Assembly: GCF_010731295.1 (NCBI RefSeq)
Contig: NZ_AP022579.1
Span: 3,844,001 to 3,908,000 of the forward strand
Origin: Mycolicibacterium boenickei
GTDB lineage: Bacteria; Actinomycetota; Actinomycetes; Mycobacteriales; Mycobacteriaceae
Reading direction: 5' to 3'
Length of the DNA stretch: 64,000 nucleotides
The stretch's first letter is position 1; each line of letters opens with the position of its first letter. Positions 26,417 through 37,149 of this stretch are shown piece by piece. The position numbers and the translations under genes are program-made. The notes under the pieces were generated by a model, which worked only from the letters and a program-made list of their open reading frames with translations, did not search any database and was not told the origin of the DNA.

Positions 26417-26642
26417 GTTGCTCAGCGACACGCCGAGTAGTTCGGTGGCGCACCCGCGTGGGGTGGTGTGGGGGAGAGCGCCGGATTCTCAGGGATTCTC
26501 GCCCCACAACCCCCCACCTTCCCGACGCAGGCTTTTACCTGCGGTTTTTCCTCATCGGCTGCCGAATGCCGACGTTTCGGCGTGCGTTTTTGGTGGTTCC
26601 GGGGGGATCGGGTGGGGAGAAAGTCCAAACTTGGCGGACTAA
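26417..26642 (+). other. Non-coding region upstream of mraZ with two further hairpins
   Basis: No supported gene lies here. CGCAGG (26526-26531) pairs with CCTGCG (26538-26543) and is followed by GTTTTT. GCCGA (26568-26572) pairs with TCGGC (26577-26581) and is followed shortly by GCGTTTTT. Both look like weak terminators or attenuators. A G/C-skewed patch near 26458-26520 could form a longer imperfect stem. The promoter of the dcw cluster should lie at the right end of this region; I cannot pick its -10 with confidence. Confidence 0.5.
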
Positions 26643-26680
26643 ATGGAGCAAAGTGGGGGATCGTGGGGTAAAGTGGCGGC
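26643..26680 (+). promoter_or_regulatory. MraZ operator: phased GTGG repeats
   Basis: GTGGGG at 26653, GTGGGG at 26663 and GTGGCG at 26673 repeat every 10 bases, with a degenerate ATGGAG at 26643 and weaker ACGGGG and ACGGAG copies at about 26684 and 26692. This matches the known MraZ box architecture (three or more TGG-containing boxes on one face of the helix) in front of mraZ in many bacteria, and implies autoregulation of the cluster. Confidence 0.75.
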
Positions 26681-26761
26681 CAACGGGGAAAACGGAGCCC
26701 CGTTCGGAGGGCAGAAGGCGAAGCGACTCGGGATCCGAACCGGGTGGCGGGAGGTGTCCAG

Positions 26762-27193
26762 ATGTTTCTGGGTACCTACACGCCCAAGCTCGACGACAAG
26801 GGGCGGCTCACGCTGCCCGCCAAGTTCCGCGACGCACTGGCAGGAGGGTTGATGGTCACCAAGGGCCAAGATCACAGCCTTGCCGTGTATCCGAGGGACG
26901 AGTTCGAAAAGGTGGCCCGGCGCGCTGCTGACGCATCGCGGAGGAACCCCGACGCACGGGCGTTTCTCCGCAACCTGGCGGCCGCCACCGATGAGCAGCA
27001 TCCCGACGCGCAGGGCCGGATCACCCTGTCGGCGGATCACCGTCGCTACGCGAGCCTGTCCAAGGAGTGCGTGGTGATCGGGTCGGTCGACTACCTGGAG
27101 ATCTGGGACGCAGAAGCCTGGCAGTCCTACCAGGAGACCCACGAAGAGAACTTCTCCGCGGCCACCGATGAAGCTCTGCGCGACATCCTCTGA
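26762..27193 (+). CDS. mraZ: Transcriptional regulator MraZ
   Basis: 143-residue AbrB-like double-domain protein that binds the repeats upstream of its own gene and controls the dcw operon. The two halves repeat the motif D-x-K/Q-GR-x[18 protein letters not shown] and [16 protein letters not shown]. The ATG at 26762 follows GGGAGG and gives exactly the M. tuberculosis length; a GTG six codons upstream has no site. It is the first gene of the cluster and overlaps the probable rsmH start. Confidence 0.96.
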   Translation: MFLGTYTPKLDDKGRLTLPAKFRDALAGGLMVTKGQDHSLAVYPRDEFEKVARRAADASRRNPDARAFLRNLAAATDEQHPDAQGRITLSADHRRYASLSKECVVIGSVDYLEIWDAEAWQSYQETHEENFSAATDEALRDIL

Positions 27194-28346
27194 TGCGGCC
27201 CATCAACCGGCGGCTGGCCTGGACCTAGCCCGTGCAACGAGGCCTCTGCCCGAATTGGCCCTGGCGTACTTCCCCAACGCCAGGTCCGTTAATTCGGACA
27301 GAGACCCCGGTGCAGGGGCCAATCCGAGCGGAGGTGTTTCAGCGGTGCCAGATTCCCCAGATCACTCAGACTCCAAGGGCCACGGCCATATCCCGGTGCT
27401 GCTCGACCGCTGCGTCGAGTTGCTGGCCCCGGCACTGACCCGTCATCACGACGACGGAACCGGCGCGGTTCTGGTGGATGCCACCCTCGGCGCGGGCGGC
27501 CACACCGAACGCTTTCTCACCGACTTTCCCGGTCTGACGGTCATCGGACTCGACCGTGACCCCAACGCACTCGGCATCGCAGGCGCTCGACTGGCCCCAT
27601 TCGGCGACCGGATCCGGCTGGTGCGGACCCGCTACGACGGAATCACCGGGGCCGTCACCGAATCCGGCTTCCGCCAGATCGACGGAGTGCTGTTCGACCT
27701 CGGCGTGTCCTCGATGCAGCTGGATCAGGCCGAACGCGGCTTCTCCTACTCCACGGACGCACCGCTGGACATGCGGATGGATCCCGACGCGCCACTGACC
27801 GCGGCCGACATTCTCAATACCTATGACGCCAAGTCGATCGCCCGGATCCTGCGCGACTACGGCGAGGAGCGCTTCGCCGGCCGCATTGCCGACAAGGTCG
27901 TCAAACGGCGTGCACAGCAACCGTTTTCCACCACCGGCGAGTTGGTGGAGCTGCTCTACGAGGCGATCCCGGCACCGGCGCGCCGCACGGGCGGGCATCC
28001 GGGCAAGCGCACCTTCCAGGCGCTCCGGGTCGCGGTCAACGGCGAACTCGATTCTCTGCGGGCCGCGCTGCCGGCCGCGCTGGCCGCATTGGCCGACGGG
28101 GGACGCATTGTGGTGATGTCCTATCAGTCGCTCGAAGACCGGATCGTCAAGCAGGCGTTCACCGCGGCCACCGCATCGAGGACCCCGCCCGGCCTGCCCA
28201 TCGAATTGCCAGGCCACGAACCCGAATTCGTCACACTGACCCGCGGCGCCGAGAAGGCCCGCCAGGTCGAGATCGATCGCAATCCGCGTAGCGCTCCGGT
28301 GCGGCTGCGGGCACTGGAAAAGGTTGGGGAAGGGGGGAACTCATGA
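27168..28346 (+). CDS. rsmH: 16S rRNA (cytosine1402-N4)-methyltransferase RsmH (MraW)
   Basis: S-adenosylmethionine-dependent methyltransferase of 16S rRNA C1402. The SAM site is [14 protein letters not shown], and [50 protein letters not shown] and [11 protein letters not shown] are all canonical. The start is uncertain. The core begins near residue 75, but the leader segment [17 protein letters not shown] resembles the M. tuberculosis protein, which favours the ATG at 27168 (392 residues, overlapping mraZ by 26 bases). A GTG at 27345 with GGAGG ten bases upstream would give a 333-residue core protein. Its TGA overlaps the next ATG. Confidence 0.92.
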   Translation: MKLCATSSDAAHQPAAGLDLARATRPLPELALAYFPNARSVNSDRDPGAGANPSGGVSAVPDSPDHSDSKGHGHIPVLLDRCVELLAPALTRHHDDGTGAVLVDATLGAGGHTERFLTDFPGLTVIGLDRDPNALGIAGARLAPFGDRIRLVRTRYDGITGAVTESGFRQIDGVLFDLGVSSMQLDQAERGFSYSTDAPLDMRMDPDAPLTAADILNTYDAKSIARILRDYGEERFAGRIADKVVKRRAQQPFSTTGELVELLYEAIPAPARRTGGHPGKRTFQALRVAVNGELDSLRAALPAALAALADGGRIVVMSYQSLEDRIVKQAFTAATASRTPPGLPIELPGHEPEFVTLTRGAEKARQVEIDRNPRSAPVRLRALEKVGEGGNS

Positions 28347-29518
28347 AGGTGAAGCGACCCGAACAGCTGCGTGAGTCCGATCGCAGGCGTCCGGTGCGTC
28401 AACCCGCGCGAGGGAGCGGACGGCGCAGTGAACAGGCGCCGCCGCGCAAGCGCAGGCCGGGTTCCGAGCAGCGGCCGGCACGGAGCGCTCCGGGTACCGG
28501 GCCGATTCAGCGTCCGGGCACGCGCCCGGCCCGGCCCAAGAGCGCCAGCCAGGCCAAGGCCCGGGCGAAGGCGCGTAAGGCCAAGGCCCCCAAGGTTGTC
28601 CGCCCGCCACTACGGGTGCGGCTGCGGGAACGCCTGCTGGTCCGGCTGGCCTCGGTCGAGCTCAATCCGCGGGTCCTGATCTCCCGGGTCCCGTTCGTCG
28701 TTCTGGTGATCGCGGCACTGGGCCTCGGCCTCGCGGTCACCCTGTGGCTGTCCACGGGTTCGGCCGAGCGGTCCTACCAGTTGGGTCACGCCCGTCAGGT
28801 CAATGAGGGCCTGATGCAGCAGAAAGAAGCACTGGAACGTGATGTGCTCGAGGCGCAGGCCGCTCCGGCGCTGGCCGAGGCTGCCCGCAACCTGGGGATG
28901 ATCCCGTCGCGCGACACCGCGCACCTGGTGCAGGATGCGGCAGGCAACTGGACTGTCGTCGGCACTCCCAAGCCCGCCGAAGGCGTGCCGCCGCCTCCGC
29001 TCAACACGCCGCTGCCGGAAGAGGCCCCGCCGGCCCCGCCCGCACCCCCGGCTCCGCGGGTGCTCGATCCGCGCGAGCTGACGGTACGGACTCCGCGTGC
29101 GGTTTCCCCTGCGGTACCGGGCATTCCGGTTCCGCAGGCCGATGCGGCCCACGGCGTTCCCGGTGCCGTGCCACCGGTGCCCGGACCGGTACCGGCGGCA
29201 CCGCCGGCCGCTCCGGACGTGCTCGCGGCACCTGCGCCCGCGCCGATGCATCTGCCCGGTGTGCCGACCGCGCCCGGCCCGGCGGCACAAGTGGAACCGG
29301 CTCAGCCGGAGGCGGTGGCTCCCGCTCCGGCTGCGGTCGCGCCAGGCCCGGCCGCGCCCGCCGCACCGGCGCCGGTACTGGCCGCTCCCGCGGCGCCGGG
29401 ACCCGCGGTCCCGCTGGAACAGTTCAGCCGGCCCACTGCACCGGAGGTGCACATCCCGGCTGCTGCGCCTGCGCCTGCACCCGCCGTCGCCGTCAACGCC
29501 CCGGTTCCCGCCACATGA
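28343..29518 (+). CDS. ftsL: Cell division protein FtsL (Rv2164c type) with long Pro/Ala-rich tail
   Basis: 391-residue single-pass membrane protein. A very basic N-terminal 95 residues lie inside the cell. One helix follows near 113-135 ([20 protein letters not shown]), then a short coiled coil ([26 protein letters not shown] split over two helices) as in FtsL/FtsB proteins. The last 190 residues are Pro/Ala-rich and outside. It is expected to form FtsQLB with FtsQ and activate FtsW-PbpB. The ATG overlaps the rsmH stop, and its own stop overlaps the pbpB start. The tail is much longer than in other phyla. Confidence 0.87.
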   Translation: MKVKRPEQLRESDRRRPVRQPARGSGRRSEQAPPRKRRPGSEQRPARSAPGTGPIQRPGTRPARPKSASQAKARAKARKAKAPKVVRPPLRVRLRERLLVRLASVELNPRVLISRVPFVVLVIAALGLGLAVTLWLSTGSAERSYQLGHARQVNEGLMQQKEALERDVLEAQAAPALAEAARNLGMIPSRDTAHLVQDAAGNWTVVGTPKPAEGVPPPPLNTPLPEEAPPAPPAPPAPRVLDPRELTVRTPRAVSPAVPGIPVPQADAAHGVPGAVPPVPGPVPAAPPAAPDVLAAPAPAPMHLPGVPTAPGPAAQVEPAQPEAVAPAPAAVAPGPAAPAAPAPVLAAPAAPGPAVPLEQFSRPTAPEVHIPAAAPAPAPAVAVNAPVPAT

Positions 29519-31443
29519 GCCGCCGCCCGGGCCGCCAGGGCCAGACGCCGAAGCCGCAGCGGGCCAAGACGGCATCTCCCGGGCCGGGGCACGAGGCCCG
29601 GGTTCGCCGCACCAGGGTCGCCGCTACCGAAACTGGTTTGCGCAGTTCGTCCTTCGTGTTCCGGAACCGTGCCGGAAACGTGGTGATGATCGCGGTGCTG
29701 GTGATCGCGGCCGCGCAGTTGTTCACCCTTCAGGTGCCAAGGGCTGCGGGTCTGCGTGCCGAGGCGGCCAGCCAGCTCAAGGTCACCGATGTGAACCCCG
29801 CCATGCGGGGCAGCATCGTCGACCGCAACGACGACAAGCTGGCGTTCACGATCGAGGCCAAGGCGCTGACGTTCCAGCCGGTCCGGGTCCGCAAGCAGCT
29901 CGCCGAGGCCAAGGCCAAATCCAGCGAGGCACCCGATCCGGACCGCCGGCTCGTCGACATCGCCAAAGAGATCGCCGGACGGCTGGACAACCGGCCCGAC
30001 TTCAAGACCGTGCTCAAAAAGCTCAGGAGTAACGAGACTTTCGTCTACCTGGCCCGCGCGGTCGACCCCGCGATCGCCAGCGCGATCATGGACAAGTTTC
30101 CCGAGGTCGGTGCCGAGCGGCAGGATCTCCGGCAGTACCCGGGAGGTTCGCTGGCCGCCAACATCGTCGGCGGGATCGACTGGGACGGCCACGGCCTGCT
30201 GGGGCTGGAGGATTCGCTCGACTCGGTGCTGGCCGGCTCCGACGGTTCGGTGACCTACGACCGTGGTTCCGACGGCGTCGTGATCCCCGGCAGCTACCGC
30301 AACCGGCACGACGCGGTCAACGGGTCCACGGTGCAGCTGACCCTCGACGACGACATCCAGTACTACGTCCAGCAGCAGGTGCAACAGGCCAAGGATGCCT
30401 CGGGTGCCAAGAACGTCTCCGCAGTGGTGCTCGATGCGAAATCGGGTGAGGTACTGGCGATGTCGAACGACAACACGTTCGACCCGAGTCAGGATCTGGG
30501 ACGGCAGGAGAGCCGGCAGATGGGCAACCTCCCGGTCTCCTCGCCGTTCGAGCCCGGGTCGGTGAACAAGATCATCACGGCCTCCGCGGCGATCGAGTAC
30601 GGGCTGGCCAATCCGGACGAGGTGCTGCAGGTGCCCGGCTCGATCGACATGGGCGGTGTCACGGTCCGGGACGCGTGGAACCACGGCGTGATGCCGTACA
30701 CGATGACCGGTGTGTTCGGTAAGTCGTCGAACGTCGGCACCCTGATGCTGGCCCAGCGGGTCGGCCCCGACCGGTTCTACGACATGGTCCGCCGGTTCGG
30801 GCTCGGTCAGCGCACCGGCGTCGGCCTGCCCGGTGAGAGCGGGGGCCTGGTGCCGCCCATCGACCAGTGGTCGGGTAGCTCGTTCTCCAACCTGCCGATC
30901 GGACAGGGCCTTTCGATGACGTTGCTGCAGATGGCCGGGATGTACCAGACCATCGCCAACGACGGGGTGCGCATGCCGCCGCGGATCATCAAGTCCACCA
31001 TCGCCCCCGATGGCACCCGTACCGACGAGCCTCGGCCCGAAGGGGTCCGGGTGGTGACACCGGAGACGGCCCGCACGGTGCGCAACATGTTCCGCGCCAT
31101 CGTGCAGCGCGATCCGACGGGCGCACAGCAGGGCACCGGACCGCAGGCCGCGGTCGAGGGCTATCAGATCGCGGGCAAGACCGGTACCGCCCAGCAGATC
31201 AATCCGGCGTGCGGCTGCTACTACGACGACGTGTACTGGATCACCTTCGCCGGGATGGCACCTGCCGACGATCCGCGGTACGTCGTGGGCATCATGATGG
31301 ACGCACCGCACCGTGCGGCCGACGGGTCACCGGGATCCTCGGCGGCACCGCTGTTCCACAACATCGCATCGTGGCTGCTGCAGCGGCACAACGTTCCGTT
31401 GTCGGCTGATCCGGGGCCGCGATTGACCCTGCAGTCGACCTGA
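29515..31443 (+). CDS. pbpB: Septal transpeptidase PbpB (FtsI, PBP3)
   Basis: 642-residue class B penicillin-binding protein that cross-links septal peptidoglycan. It has a basic cytoplasmic N-terminus, one helix near residues 60-78, a pedestal domain (MRGSIVDRNDDKLAF), and a transpeptidase domain with the active-site SVNK at 349-352, SSN at 404-406 and KTG at 555-557. The ATG overlaps the ftsL TGA. There are 52 bases before murE; the PE_PGRS38 and neighbouring genes found here in M. tuberculosis are absent, which is probably the ancestral arrangement. Confidence 0.97.
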   Translation: MSRRPGRQGQTPKPQRAKTASPGPGHEARVRRTRVAATETGLRSSSFVFRNRAGNVVMIAVLVIAAAQLFTLQVPRAAGLRAEAASQLKVTDVNPAMRGSIVDRNDDKLAFTIEAKALTFQPVRVRKQLAEAKAKSSEAPDPDRRLVDIAKEIAGRLDNRPDFKTVLKKLRSNETFVYLARAVDPAIASAIMDKFPEVGAERQDLRQYPGGSLAANIVGGIDWDGHGLLGLEDSLDSVLAGSDGSVTYDRGSDGVVIPGSYRNRHDAVNGSTVQLTLDDDIQYYVQQQVQQAKDASGAKNVSAVVLDAKSGEVLAMSNDNTFDPSQDLGRQESRQMGNLPVSSPFEPGSVNKIITASAAIEYGLANPDEVLQVPGSIDMGGVTVRDAWNHGVMPYTMTGVFGKSSNVGTLMLAQRVGPDRFYDMVRRFGLGQRTGVGLPGESGGLVPPIDQWSGSSFSNLPIGQGLSMTLLQMAGMYQTIANDGVRMPPRIIKSTIAPDGTRTDEPRPEGVRVVTPETARTVRNMFRAIVQRDPTGAQQGTGPQAAVEGYQIAGKTGTAQQINPACGCYYDDVYWITFAGMAPADDPRYVVGIMMDAPHRAADGSPGSSAAPLFHNIASWLLQRHNVPLSADPGPRLTLQST

Positions 31444-31495
31444 CACCGATAGTCGTGGGTGATGCGGTCGGCGTACCGCAGATGGGTACTGTGGC

Positions 31496-33037
31496 ATGGC
31501 CATGAAGCTGCGTCCCAGCCGTCCCGCCGGCCAATACCTCGTGCCGCTCGCCGAACAGGTTCAAGCGGTAGCCGCCACCGGAAATCCACTGCCGGAACTT
31601 CGGGTTACCGGAGTGACCTTGCGCGGTCAGGACGCCCAGCCGGGGGATCTGTTCGCTGCGCTGCCGGGTTCGGCGGTGCACGGCGCGCGCTATGTGCCCG
31701 ATGCGCTCTCCGCCGGGGCCGTGGCGGTGCTCACCGACCCCGCGGGCGCCGCTGAACTGGACGGGCTCGACGTCCCGGTGCTGGTTCACCCCGACCCTCG
31801 TTCGGTGCTCGGTGAGGTGGCGGCCGAGGTGTACGGGCGTCCGTCCGAGCGGCTGACGGTCATCGGGGTGACCGGAACCTCGGGTAAGACCACCACGACG
31901 TATCTGGTCGAGGCCGGACTGCGCGCCGCGGGCCGGGTGGCCGGGCTGATCGGCACAGTAGGCGTGCGCATCGCGGGCCGCGATCTGCCGAGCGCGCTGA
32001 CCACTCCCGAGGCGCCGGATCTGCAGGCACTGCTGGCCGTGATGGTCGAGAGCGGCGTCGACACCGTGGTGATGGAGGTGTCGAGCCACGCACTCACGCT
32101 GGGTCGCGTCGACGGGATCGGGTTCGCGCTCGGCGGTTTCACGAACCTGTCGCGCGACCACCTGGACTTCCATCCGACGATGGAGGACTACTTCGAGGCC
32201 AAGGCCCGGCTGTTCGATGCCGGGTCACGCAATCATGCCGCCGCGGCGGTGGTCTGTGTCGACGACGAGGCGGGCGCGGCGATGGCCCGCCGGGCCGAGA
32301 AGGTGATCACCGTCAGCGCCGCGGGCGCGGCGGCTGACTGGCAGGCGCGCAACATCAGGGCGGTCGGCGTCGGATCCCAGGAGTTCACTCTCGTCGATCC
32401 CGCCGGGGTGGCCCACGAGCTTCGGATCGGGCTGACCGGCGGATACAACATCGCCAATGCTGCCCTGGCGACCGCGCTGCTGGACGGGGCCGGGGTGACA
32501 CCGGAGCAGGCCGCCCCGGGACTGCGTGCGGCGACCGTGCCGGGCCGGCTGCAGCCGATCGACCGCGGGCAGCCGTTCCTGGCTCTGGTCGACTACGCGC
32601 ACAAACCCGGCGCGCTGCAGGCGGTGCTGGAAACCCTGCGGGGATCGGGCCCGCGGCGCGTCGCGGTGGTTTTCGGAGCCGGGGGCAACCGGGACACGGG
32701 CAAGCGGGCGCCGATGGGGCGGGTCGCGGCCGAGCTGGCCGATCTCGTCGTGGTCACCGACGACAATCCCCGGGATGAGGACCCCGCGCTGATCCGGGCG
32801 GCGATCGTGGCCGGAGCGCGCGAAGCGACCGCAGGTGCCGAGGTGGTGGAGATCGGTGATCGGCGCGCGGCGATCGACCGTGCGGTGGCCTGGGCCGGGC
32901 CCGGTGACATCGTGCTGATCGCAGGCAAGGGCCACGAGAGCGGGCAGACGGCCGGCGGTCACACCCGGCCGTTCGATGACCGTGACGAGTTGGCGGCGGC
33001 GTTGGAGGCACTCAAGTCAGGGGAGTCGGGCACGTGA
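31496..33037 (+). CDS. murE: UDP-N-acetylmuramoyl-L-alanyl-D-glutamate--2,6-diaminopimelate ligase MurE
   Basis: 513-residue cytosolic Mur ligase adding meso-diaminopimelate to UDP-MurNAc-dipeptide. The ATP loop is [14 protein letters not shown], the carbamylated Lys lies in FEAKARLF, and the amino-acid specificity motif DNPRDEDP is the diaminopimelate type. Start: ATG 31496 or ATG 31502, with no ribosome binding site; TACTGT at 31487-31492 could be a -10 box, so an internal leaderless transcript is possible. Its TGA overlaps the murF GTG. Confidence 0.97.
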   Translation: MAMKLRPSRPAGQYLVPLAEQVQAVAATGNPLPELRVTGVTLRGQDAQPGDLFAALPGSAVHGARYVPDALSAGAVAVLTDPAGAAELDGLDVPVLVHPDPRSVLGEVAAEVYGRPSERLTVIGVTGTSGKTTTTYLVEAGLRAAGRVAGLIGTVGVRIAGRDLPSALTTPEAPDLQALLAVMVESGVDTVVMEVSSHALTLGRVDGIGFALGGFTNLSRDHLDFHPTMEDYFEAKARLFDAGSRNHAAAAVVCVDDEAGAAMARRAEKVITVSAAGAAADWQARNIRAVGVGSQEFTLVDPAGVAHELRIGLTGGYNIANAALATALLDGAGVTPEQAAPGLRAATVPGRLQPIDRGQPFLALVDYAHKPGALQAVLETLRGSGPRRVAVVFGAGGNRDTGKRAPMGRVAAELADLVVVTDDNPRDEDPALIRAAIVAGAREATAGAEVVEIGDRRAAIDRAVAWAGPGDIVLIAGKGHESGQTAGGHTRPFDDRDELAAALEALKSGESGT

Positions 33038-34575
33038 TCGAGATGACCATCGCCAGGATCGCCGAGATCGTCGGCGGCGAGTTGGCCGACATCACTGCCG
33101 AAGAGGCCGCCACGACCCGCGTCACCGGCACCGTCGAATTCGACTCCCGCGCCGTGGGGCCCGGTGGCCTGTTCCTGGCTCTGCCCGGCGCCCGCTCCGA
33201 CGGCCATGACTTCGCCGCGGCGGCGGTGGCGTCAGGGGCTGCCGCCGTGCTGGCCGCACGCCCGGTCGGGGTACCGGCTATCGTGGTCGCTCCTGCGCCG
33301 GGCGGGGCCGACTCCGATTCAGGCGCTTTGGAATTCGACACCGACGGCTCGGGTGCGGCAGTCCTGGACGCGCTGGCCAAGCTCGCGGCGGCGGTGGCCG
33401 CCGAGCTCGTCGCCGGTGGGTTGACGATCATCGGGGTGACGGGATCGTCCGGCAAGACCTCGACAAAGGATCTGCTGGCCGCGGTGTTGGACCCGCTCGG
33501 GCAGGTGATCGCGCCGCCGGGCTCGTTCAACAACGAGCTGGGGCATCCGTGGACGGTACTGCGCGCCACGCCGGAGACCGATTACCTGATCCTGGAGATG
33601 TCGGCCCGGCATCCGGGCAATATCGCCGCCCTGGCCGCGATCGCCCCGCCCCAGATCGCCGTGGTGCTCAACGTGGGCACCGCCCACCTGGGCGAGTTCG
33701 GTTCCCGTGAGGCGATCGCGAACACCAAAGCCGAGTTGCCGCAGGCTGTTCCGGCCTCGGGCGTGGTGATCCTCAACGTCGACGACTCCGCCGTGGCGGC
33801 CATGGCAGGCAAGACCGAGGCCCGGGTGGTGCGGGTATCGCGCGAGCCCGGCTCCGAGGTCGACGTGTGGGCAGGCCCGGTCGCGCTCGACGGTCTGGCG
33901 CGTCCGCGGTTCACCCTGCACGCGGGCGAGGACGAGGTCGACGTGGCACTGGCGGTGCACGGCGATCATCAGGTCGGCAATGCGCTGTGTGCGGCGGCGG
34001 TGGCGTTGCAGTGCGGTGCCCGCCTGGAGCAGGTGGCCTCGGCACTGGCGGGCGCGGGCCCGGTCTCGCGGCGCCGCATGCAGGTCGGTACCCGCGCCGA
34101 CGGTGTGACGGTGATCAACGACGCCTACAACGCCAACCCGGATTCGATGCGGGCCGGGCTCAAGGCGCTGGCCTGGATGGCCCGGCAGGGCACGGGTGAA
34201 TCCGCCGGTGAGGCGGGTGGAAAGCGCCGCAGCTGGGCGGTGTTGGGGGAGATGGCCGAACTCGGCGACGACGCGATAACCGAGCACGACGCCATCGGAC
34301 GGTTCGCGGTGCGCTTAGATGTGTCTCGGTTAATCGTCGTCGGAACCGGGAGGACTATGAACGCCATGCACCATGGCGCGGTGATGGAAGGTTCGTGGGG
34401 ATCTGAGTCGACGATGGTCGACGACGCCGACGCCGCGCTGGCCCTGTTGCAGGCCGAGCTGCGGCCGGGGGACGTGGTGCTCGTGAAGGCATCCAACTCG
34501 GTGGGGTTGGGTGGCCTCGCCGATGCCCTGGTTGCCGCGGCCGGCCCGGCCGCAGACGGGGATGCCGCCCGATGA
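33034..34575 (+). CDS. murF: UDP-N-acetylmuramoyl-tripeptide--D-alanyl-D-alanine ligase MurF
   Basis: 513-residue Mur ligase completing the UDP-MurNAc-pentapeptide. The ATP loop is [14 protein letters not shown], with the family segments [23 protein letters not shown] and [15 protein letters not shown]. The GTG start overlaps the murE TGA and its stop overlaps the mraY ATG. Two TTA leucine codons (34315 and 34330) are unusual for this genome. The family is usually 450-510 residues, and a low-complexity insert near residues 88-105 ([11 protein letters not shown]) explains the length. Confidence 0.97.
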   Translation: MIEMTIARIAEIVGGELADITAEEAATTRVTGTVEFDSRAVGPGGLFLALPGARSDGHDFAAAAVASGAAAVLAARPVGVPAIVVAPAPGGADSDSGALEFDTDGSGAAVLDALAKLAAAVAAELVAGGLTIIGVTGSSGKTSTKDLLAAVLDPLGQVIAPPGSFNNELGHPWTVLRATPETDYLILEMSARHPGNIAALAAIAPPQIAVVLNVGTAHLGEFGSREAIANTKAELPQAVPASGVVILNVDDSAVAAMAGKTEARVVRVSREPGSEVDVWAGPVALDGLARPRFTLHAGEDEVDVALAVHGDHQVGNALCAAAVALQCGARLEQVASALAGAGPVSRRRMQVGTRADGVTVINDAYNANPDSMRAGLKALAWMARQGTGESAGEAGGKRRSWAVLGEMAELGDDAITEHDAIGRFAVRLDVSRLIVVGTGRTMNAMHHGAVMEGSWGSESTMVDDADAALALLQAELRPGDVVLVKASNSVGLGGLADALVAAAGPAADGDAAR

Positions 34576-35651
34576 AGCTCATCCTGATCGCCGTCGGTAT
34601 CGCTCTGACGGTCTCGATTCTGCTGACGCCCGCGTTGATCCGGCTGTTCACCAAGCGTGGGCTCGGCCATGAGATCCGCGAGGACGGCCCGGCCAGCCAC
34701 GCCAAGAAGCGCGGCACCCCGTCGATGGGCGGTGTGGCCATCGTGGCCGGCATCTGGGCGGGCTACCTGGGCACCCACCTGGTCGGACTGGCGCTGGGCG
34801 GCAACGGCCCGTCGGCATCGGGCCTGCTGGTGTTGGGGCTGGCCACGATGCTCGGCCTGGTCGGTTTCGTCGACGATCTGATCAAGCTCCGGCGCTCCCG
34901 CAATCTGGGGCTGAACAAGACCGCCAAGACCGTCGGGCAGCTCACCGCCGCGGTGTTGTTCGGTGTGCTTGCCCTGCAGTTCCGCAACGGCGACGGGCTG
35001 ACCCCGGGCAGTCCCGAGCTGTCGTATGTCCGCGAGATCGCCACGGTGACGCTGGCCTCGTGGGTGTTCGTGCTGTTCTGCGTCGTGATCGTCAGCGCCT
35101 GGTCGAACGCGGTCAACTTCACCGACGGCCTGGACGGGCTGGCCGCAGGCGCGATGGCGATGGTGAGCGCGGCGTACGTGCTGATCACGTTCTGGCAGTA
35201 CCGCAACGCCTGCGCGACGGCGCCGGGCCTGGGCTGCTACAACGTGCGTGATCCGCTGGACCTCGCGATCATCGCGGCCGCCACGGCGGGTGCCTGCATC
35301 GGCTTCCTGTGGTGGAACGCCGCACCGGCCAAGATCTTCATGGGGGACACCGGCTCGCTGGCTCTGGGCGGCATCATCGCCGGGCTGTCGGTGACGAGCC
35401 GCACCGAGATCCTCGCGGTGGTGCTGGGTGCCTTGTTCGTCGCCGAGGTGACCTCGGTGGTCGTGCAGATCCTGACGTTCCGCACCACGGGCCGCCGGGT
35501 GTTCCGGATGGCGCCGTTCCATCACCATTTCGAATTGGTGGGGTGGGCCGAGACCACGGTCATCATCCGGTTCTGGCTGCTGACGGCGATCGCCTGCGGT
35601 CTGGGTGTGGCCCTGTTCTACAGCGAGTGGCTCACCGCAGTCGGGGCCTGA
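34572..35651 (+). CDS. mraY: Phospho-N-acetylmuramoyl-pentapeptide transferase MraY (MurX)
   Basis: 359-residue polytopic membrane enzyme that moves phospho-MurNAc-pentapeptide from UDP to decaprenyl phosphate, forming lipid I. Motifs are [37 protein letters not shown] (catalytic Asp), [11 protein letters not shown] and the PFHHHFE loop. About ten helices. ATGA overlap with murF at its start; its TGA shares one base with the murD ATG (TGATG). Confidence 0.97.
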   Translation: MKLILIAVGIALTVSILLTPALIRLFTKRGLGHEIREDGPASHAKKRGTPSMGGVAIVAGIWAGYLGTHLVGLALGGNGPSASGLLVLGLATMLGLVGFVDDLIKLRRSRNLGLNKTAKTVGQLTAAVLFGVLALQFRNGDGLTPGSPELSYVREIATVTLASWVFVLFCVVIVSAWSNAVNFTDGLDGLAAGAMAMVSAAYVLITFWQYRNACATAPGLGCYNVRDPLDLAIIAAATAGACIGFLWWNAAPAKIFMGDTGSLALGGIIAGLSVTSRTEILAVVLGALFVAEVTSVVVQILTFRTTGRRVFRMAPFHHHFELVGWAETTVIIRFWLLTAIACGLGVALFYSEWLTAVGA

Positions 35652-37144
35652 TGGTGGCGGGTCCATCCGGCGGGCGCGGCGGTGACGACGATCTCTCGCT
35701 GCTGACCCCCGGGGCTCCGGTGTTGGTGACCGGGGCGGGGGTGACCGGACGCGCCATCCTGGCCGCGCTGGCACCTCTCGGTGTCGCCGCGACACTGTGT
35801 GACGACAACGCCGAAGCCCTGCAGGCGTACGCCGAGCAGGGCACCGCAGTCATCGATCCGGCAGGCGCGATCGCCGGTATCGCCGACTACGCGCTGGTGG
35901 TGACCAGCCCCGGATTCCCGCCCACGGCCCCCGTCCTGGCCGCCGCGGCCGAGGCCGGCGTGCCGATCTGGGGCGATGTCGAGCTGGCCTGGCGGCTGGA
36001 CGCCGCGGGCCGCTACGGTCCGCCGCGGCGCTGGCTGGTGGTCACCGGCACCAACGGCAAGACCACCACCACCTCGATGCTGCACGAGATGCTGTCGGCC
36101 GACGGCCGGCGAAGCCTGTTGTGCGGCAACATCGGTGATCCGGTGCTGGCGGTGCTCGACCAGCCCGCGGAGTTGCTGGCGGTCGAGTTGTCGAGCTTCC
36201 AGTTGCACTGGGCGCCCTCGCTGCGCCCGGAAGCCGGCGTGGTGCTGAACGTGGCCGAGGACCATCTGGACTGGCACGGTTCCATGGCCGCCTACGCCGC
36301 CGACAAGGCCCGGGCGCTGGCCGGCCGGGTGGCCGTGGTGGGCCTCGACGATCCGGTGGCCGCTGGTCTGCTGGCGACCGCCGGCGCGTCGGTTCGGGTG
36401 GGGTTCCGGCTGGGCGAACCGGCCGCCGGTGAGCTCGGCGTGCGCGCCGGCAAGCTCGTGGACCGCGCTTTCGGTGCCGACGTCGAGTTGGCTGATGCCG
36501 CGACCATCAGCGTGGCCGGACCGGTGGGGGTGCTCGACGCGCTGGCGGCCGCGGCGCTGGCCCGGGCGGTCGGGGTGGCGCCGGAGTCGATCGTCGCCGC
36601 GCTGGCGTCGTTCCAGGTCGGCAGGCACCGCGCCGAGTTGGTCGGGGAGGCCGACGGGGTGCGCTATGTCGACGATTCCAAGGCCACCAACCCGCATGCC
36701 GCGCAGGCTTCGATCACTGCGTTCGACCGCGTGATCTGGATCGCCGGGGGCTTGCTGAAGGGTGCCTCGGTCGATGAGCTGGTGCGCCAGGTGGCGAATC
36801 GGCTGGTCGCGGTCGTCCTGATCGGGCGCGATCGGCAGATGGTTGCCGATGCGTTATCGCGACACGCCCCGGATGTCCCCGTCGTCGAGGTTGTGACGGG
36901 GGAGGATTCTGGGGTGCTTGAGACAAATGAGTCTATTGGTGACCATGTGACTCGTGTGATCGAAGTCGCGGACCGGCCGGTCTCCGACGCGGTCATGACG
37001 GCGGTCGTGGATGTCGCCCGCGGCCTGGCCACCTCGGGTGACACCGTGTTGCTGGCCCCGGCAGGCGCGTCCTTCGATCAGTTCAGCGGCTACGGCCAGC
37101 GTGGCGATGCGTTCGCCGGCGCCGTCCGCGCCGCGATCGGGTAG
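35651..37144 (+). CDS. murD: UDP-N-acetylmuramoyl-L-alanine--D-glutamate ligase MurD
   Basis: 497-residue Mur ligase adding D-glutamate. The ATP loop is [46 protein letters not shown] and [15 protein letters not shown] are family motifs. The start is the ATG at 35651, coupled to mraY through TGATG; the frame is open upstream but that stretch is out-of-frame mraY sequence. One TTA codon lies at 36854 in a locally AT-richer stretch (about 36840-36965). Confidence 0.97.
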   Translation: MVAGPSGGRGGDDDLSLLTPGAPVLVTGAGVTGRAILAALAPLGVAATLCDDNAEALQAYAEQGTAVIDPAGAIAGIADYALVVTSPGFPPTAPVLAAAAEAGVPIWGDVELAWRLDAAGRYGPPRRWLVVTGTNGKTTTTSMLHEMLSADGRRSLLCGNIGDPVLAVLDQPAELLAVELSSFQLHWAPSLRPEAGVVLNVAEDHLDWHGSMAAYAADKARALAGRVAVVGLDDPVAAGLLATAGASVRVGFRLGEPAAGELGVRAGKLVDRAFGADVELADAATISVAGPVGVLDALAAAALARAVGVAPESIVAALASFQVGRHRAELVGEADGVRYVDDSKATNPHAAQASITAFDRVIWIAGGLLKGASVDELVRQVANRLVAVVLIGRDRQMVADALSRHAPDVPVVEVVTGEDSGVLETNESIGDHVTRVIEVADRPVSDAVMTAVVDVARGLATSGDTVLLAPAGASFDQFSGYGQRGDAFAGAVRAAIG

Positions 37145-37149
37145 GCGAG

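Noticed and set aside
29302..31311. 669-codon minus-strand frame opposite pbpB
   Set aside because: Antisense to an intact penicillin-binding protein with all active-site motifs; no ribosome binding site or domain.
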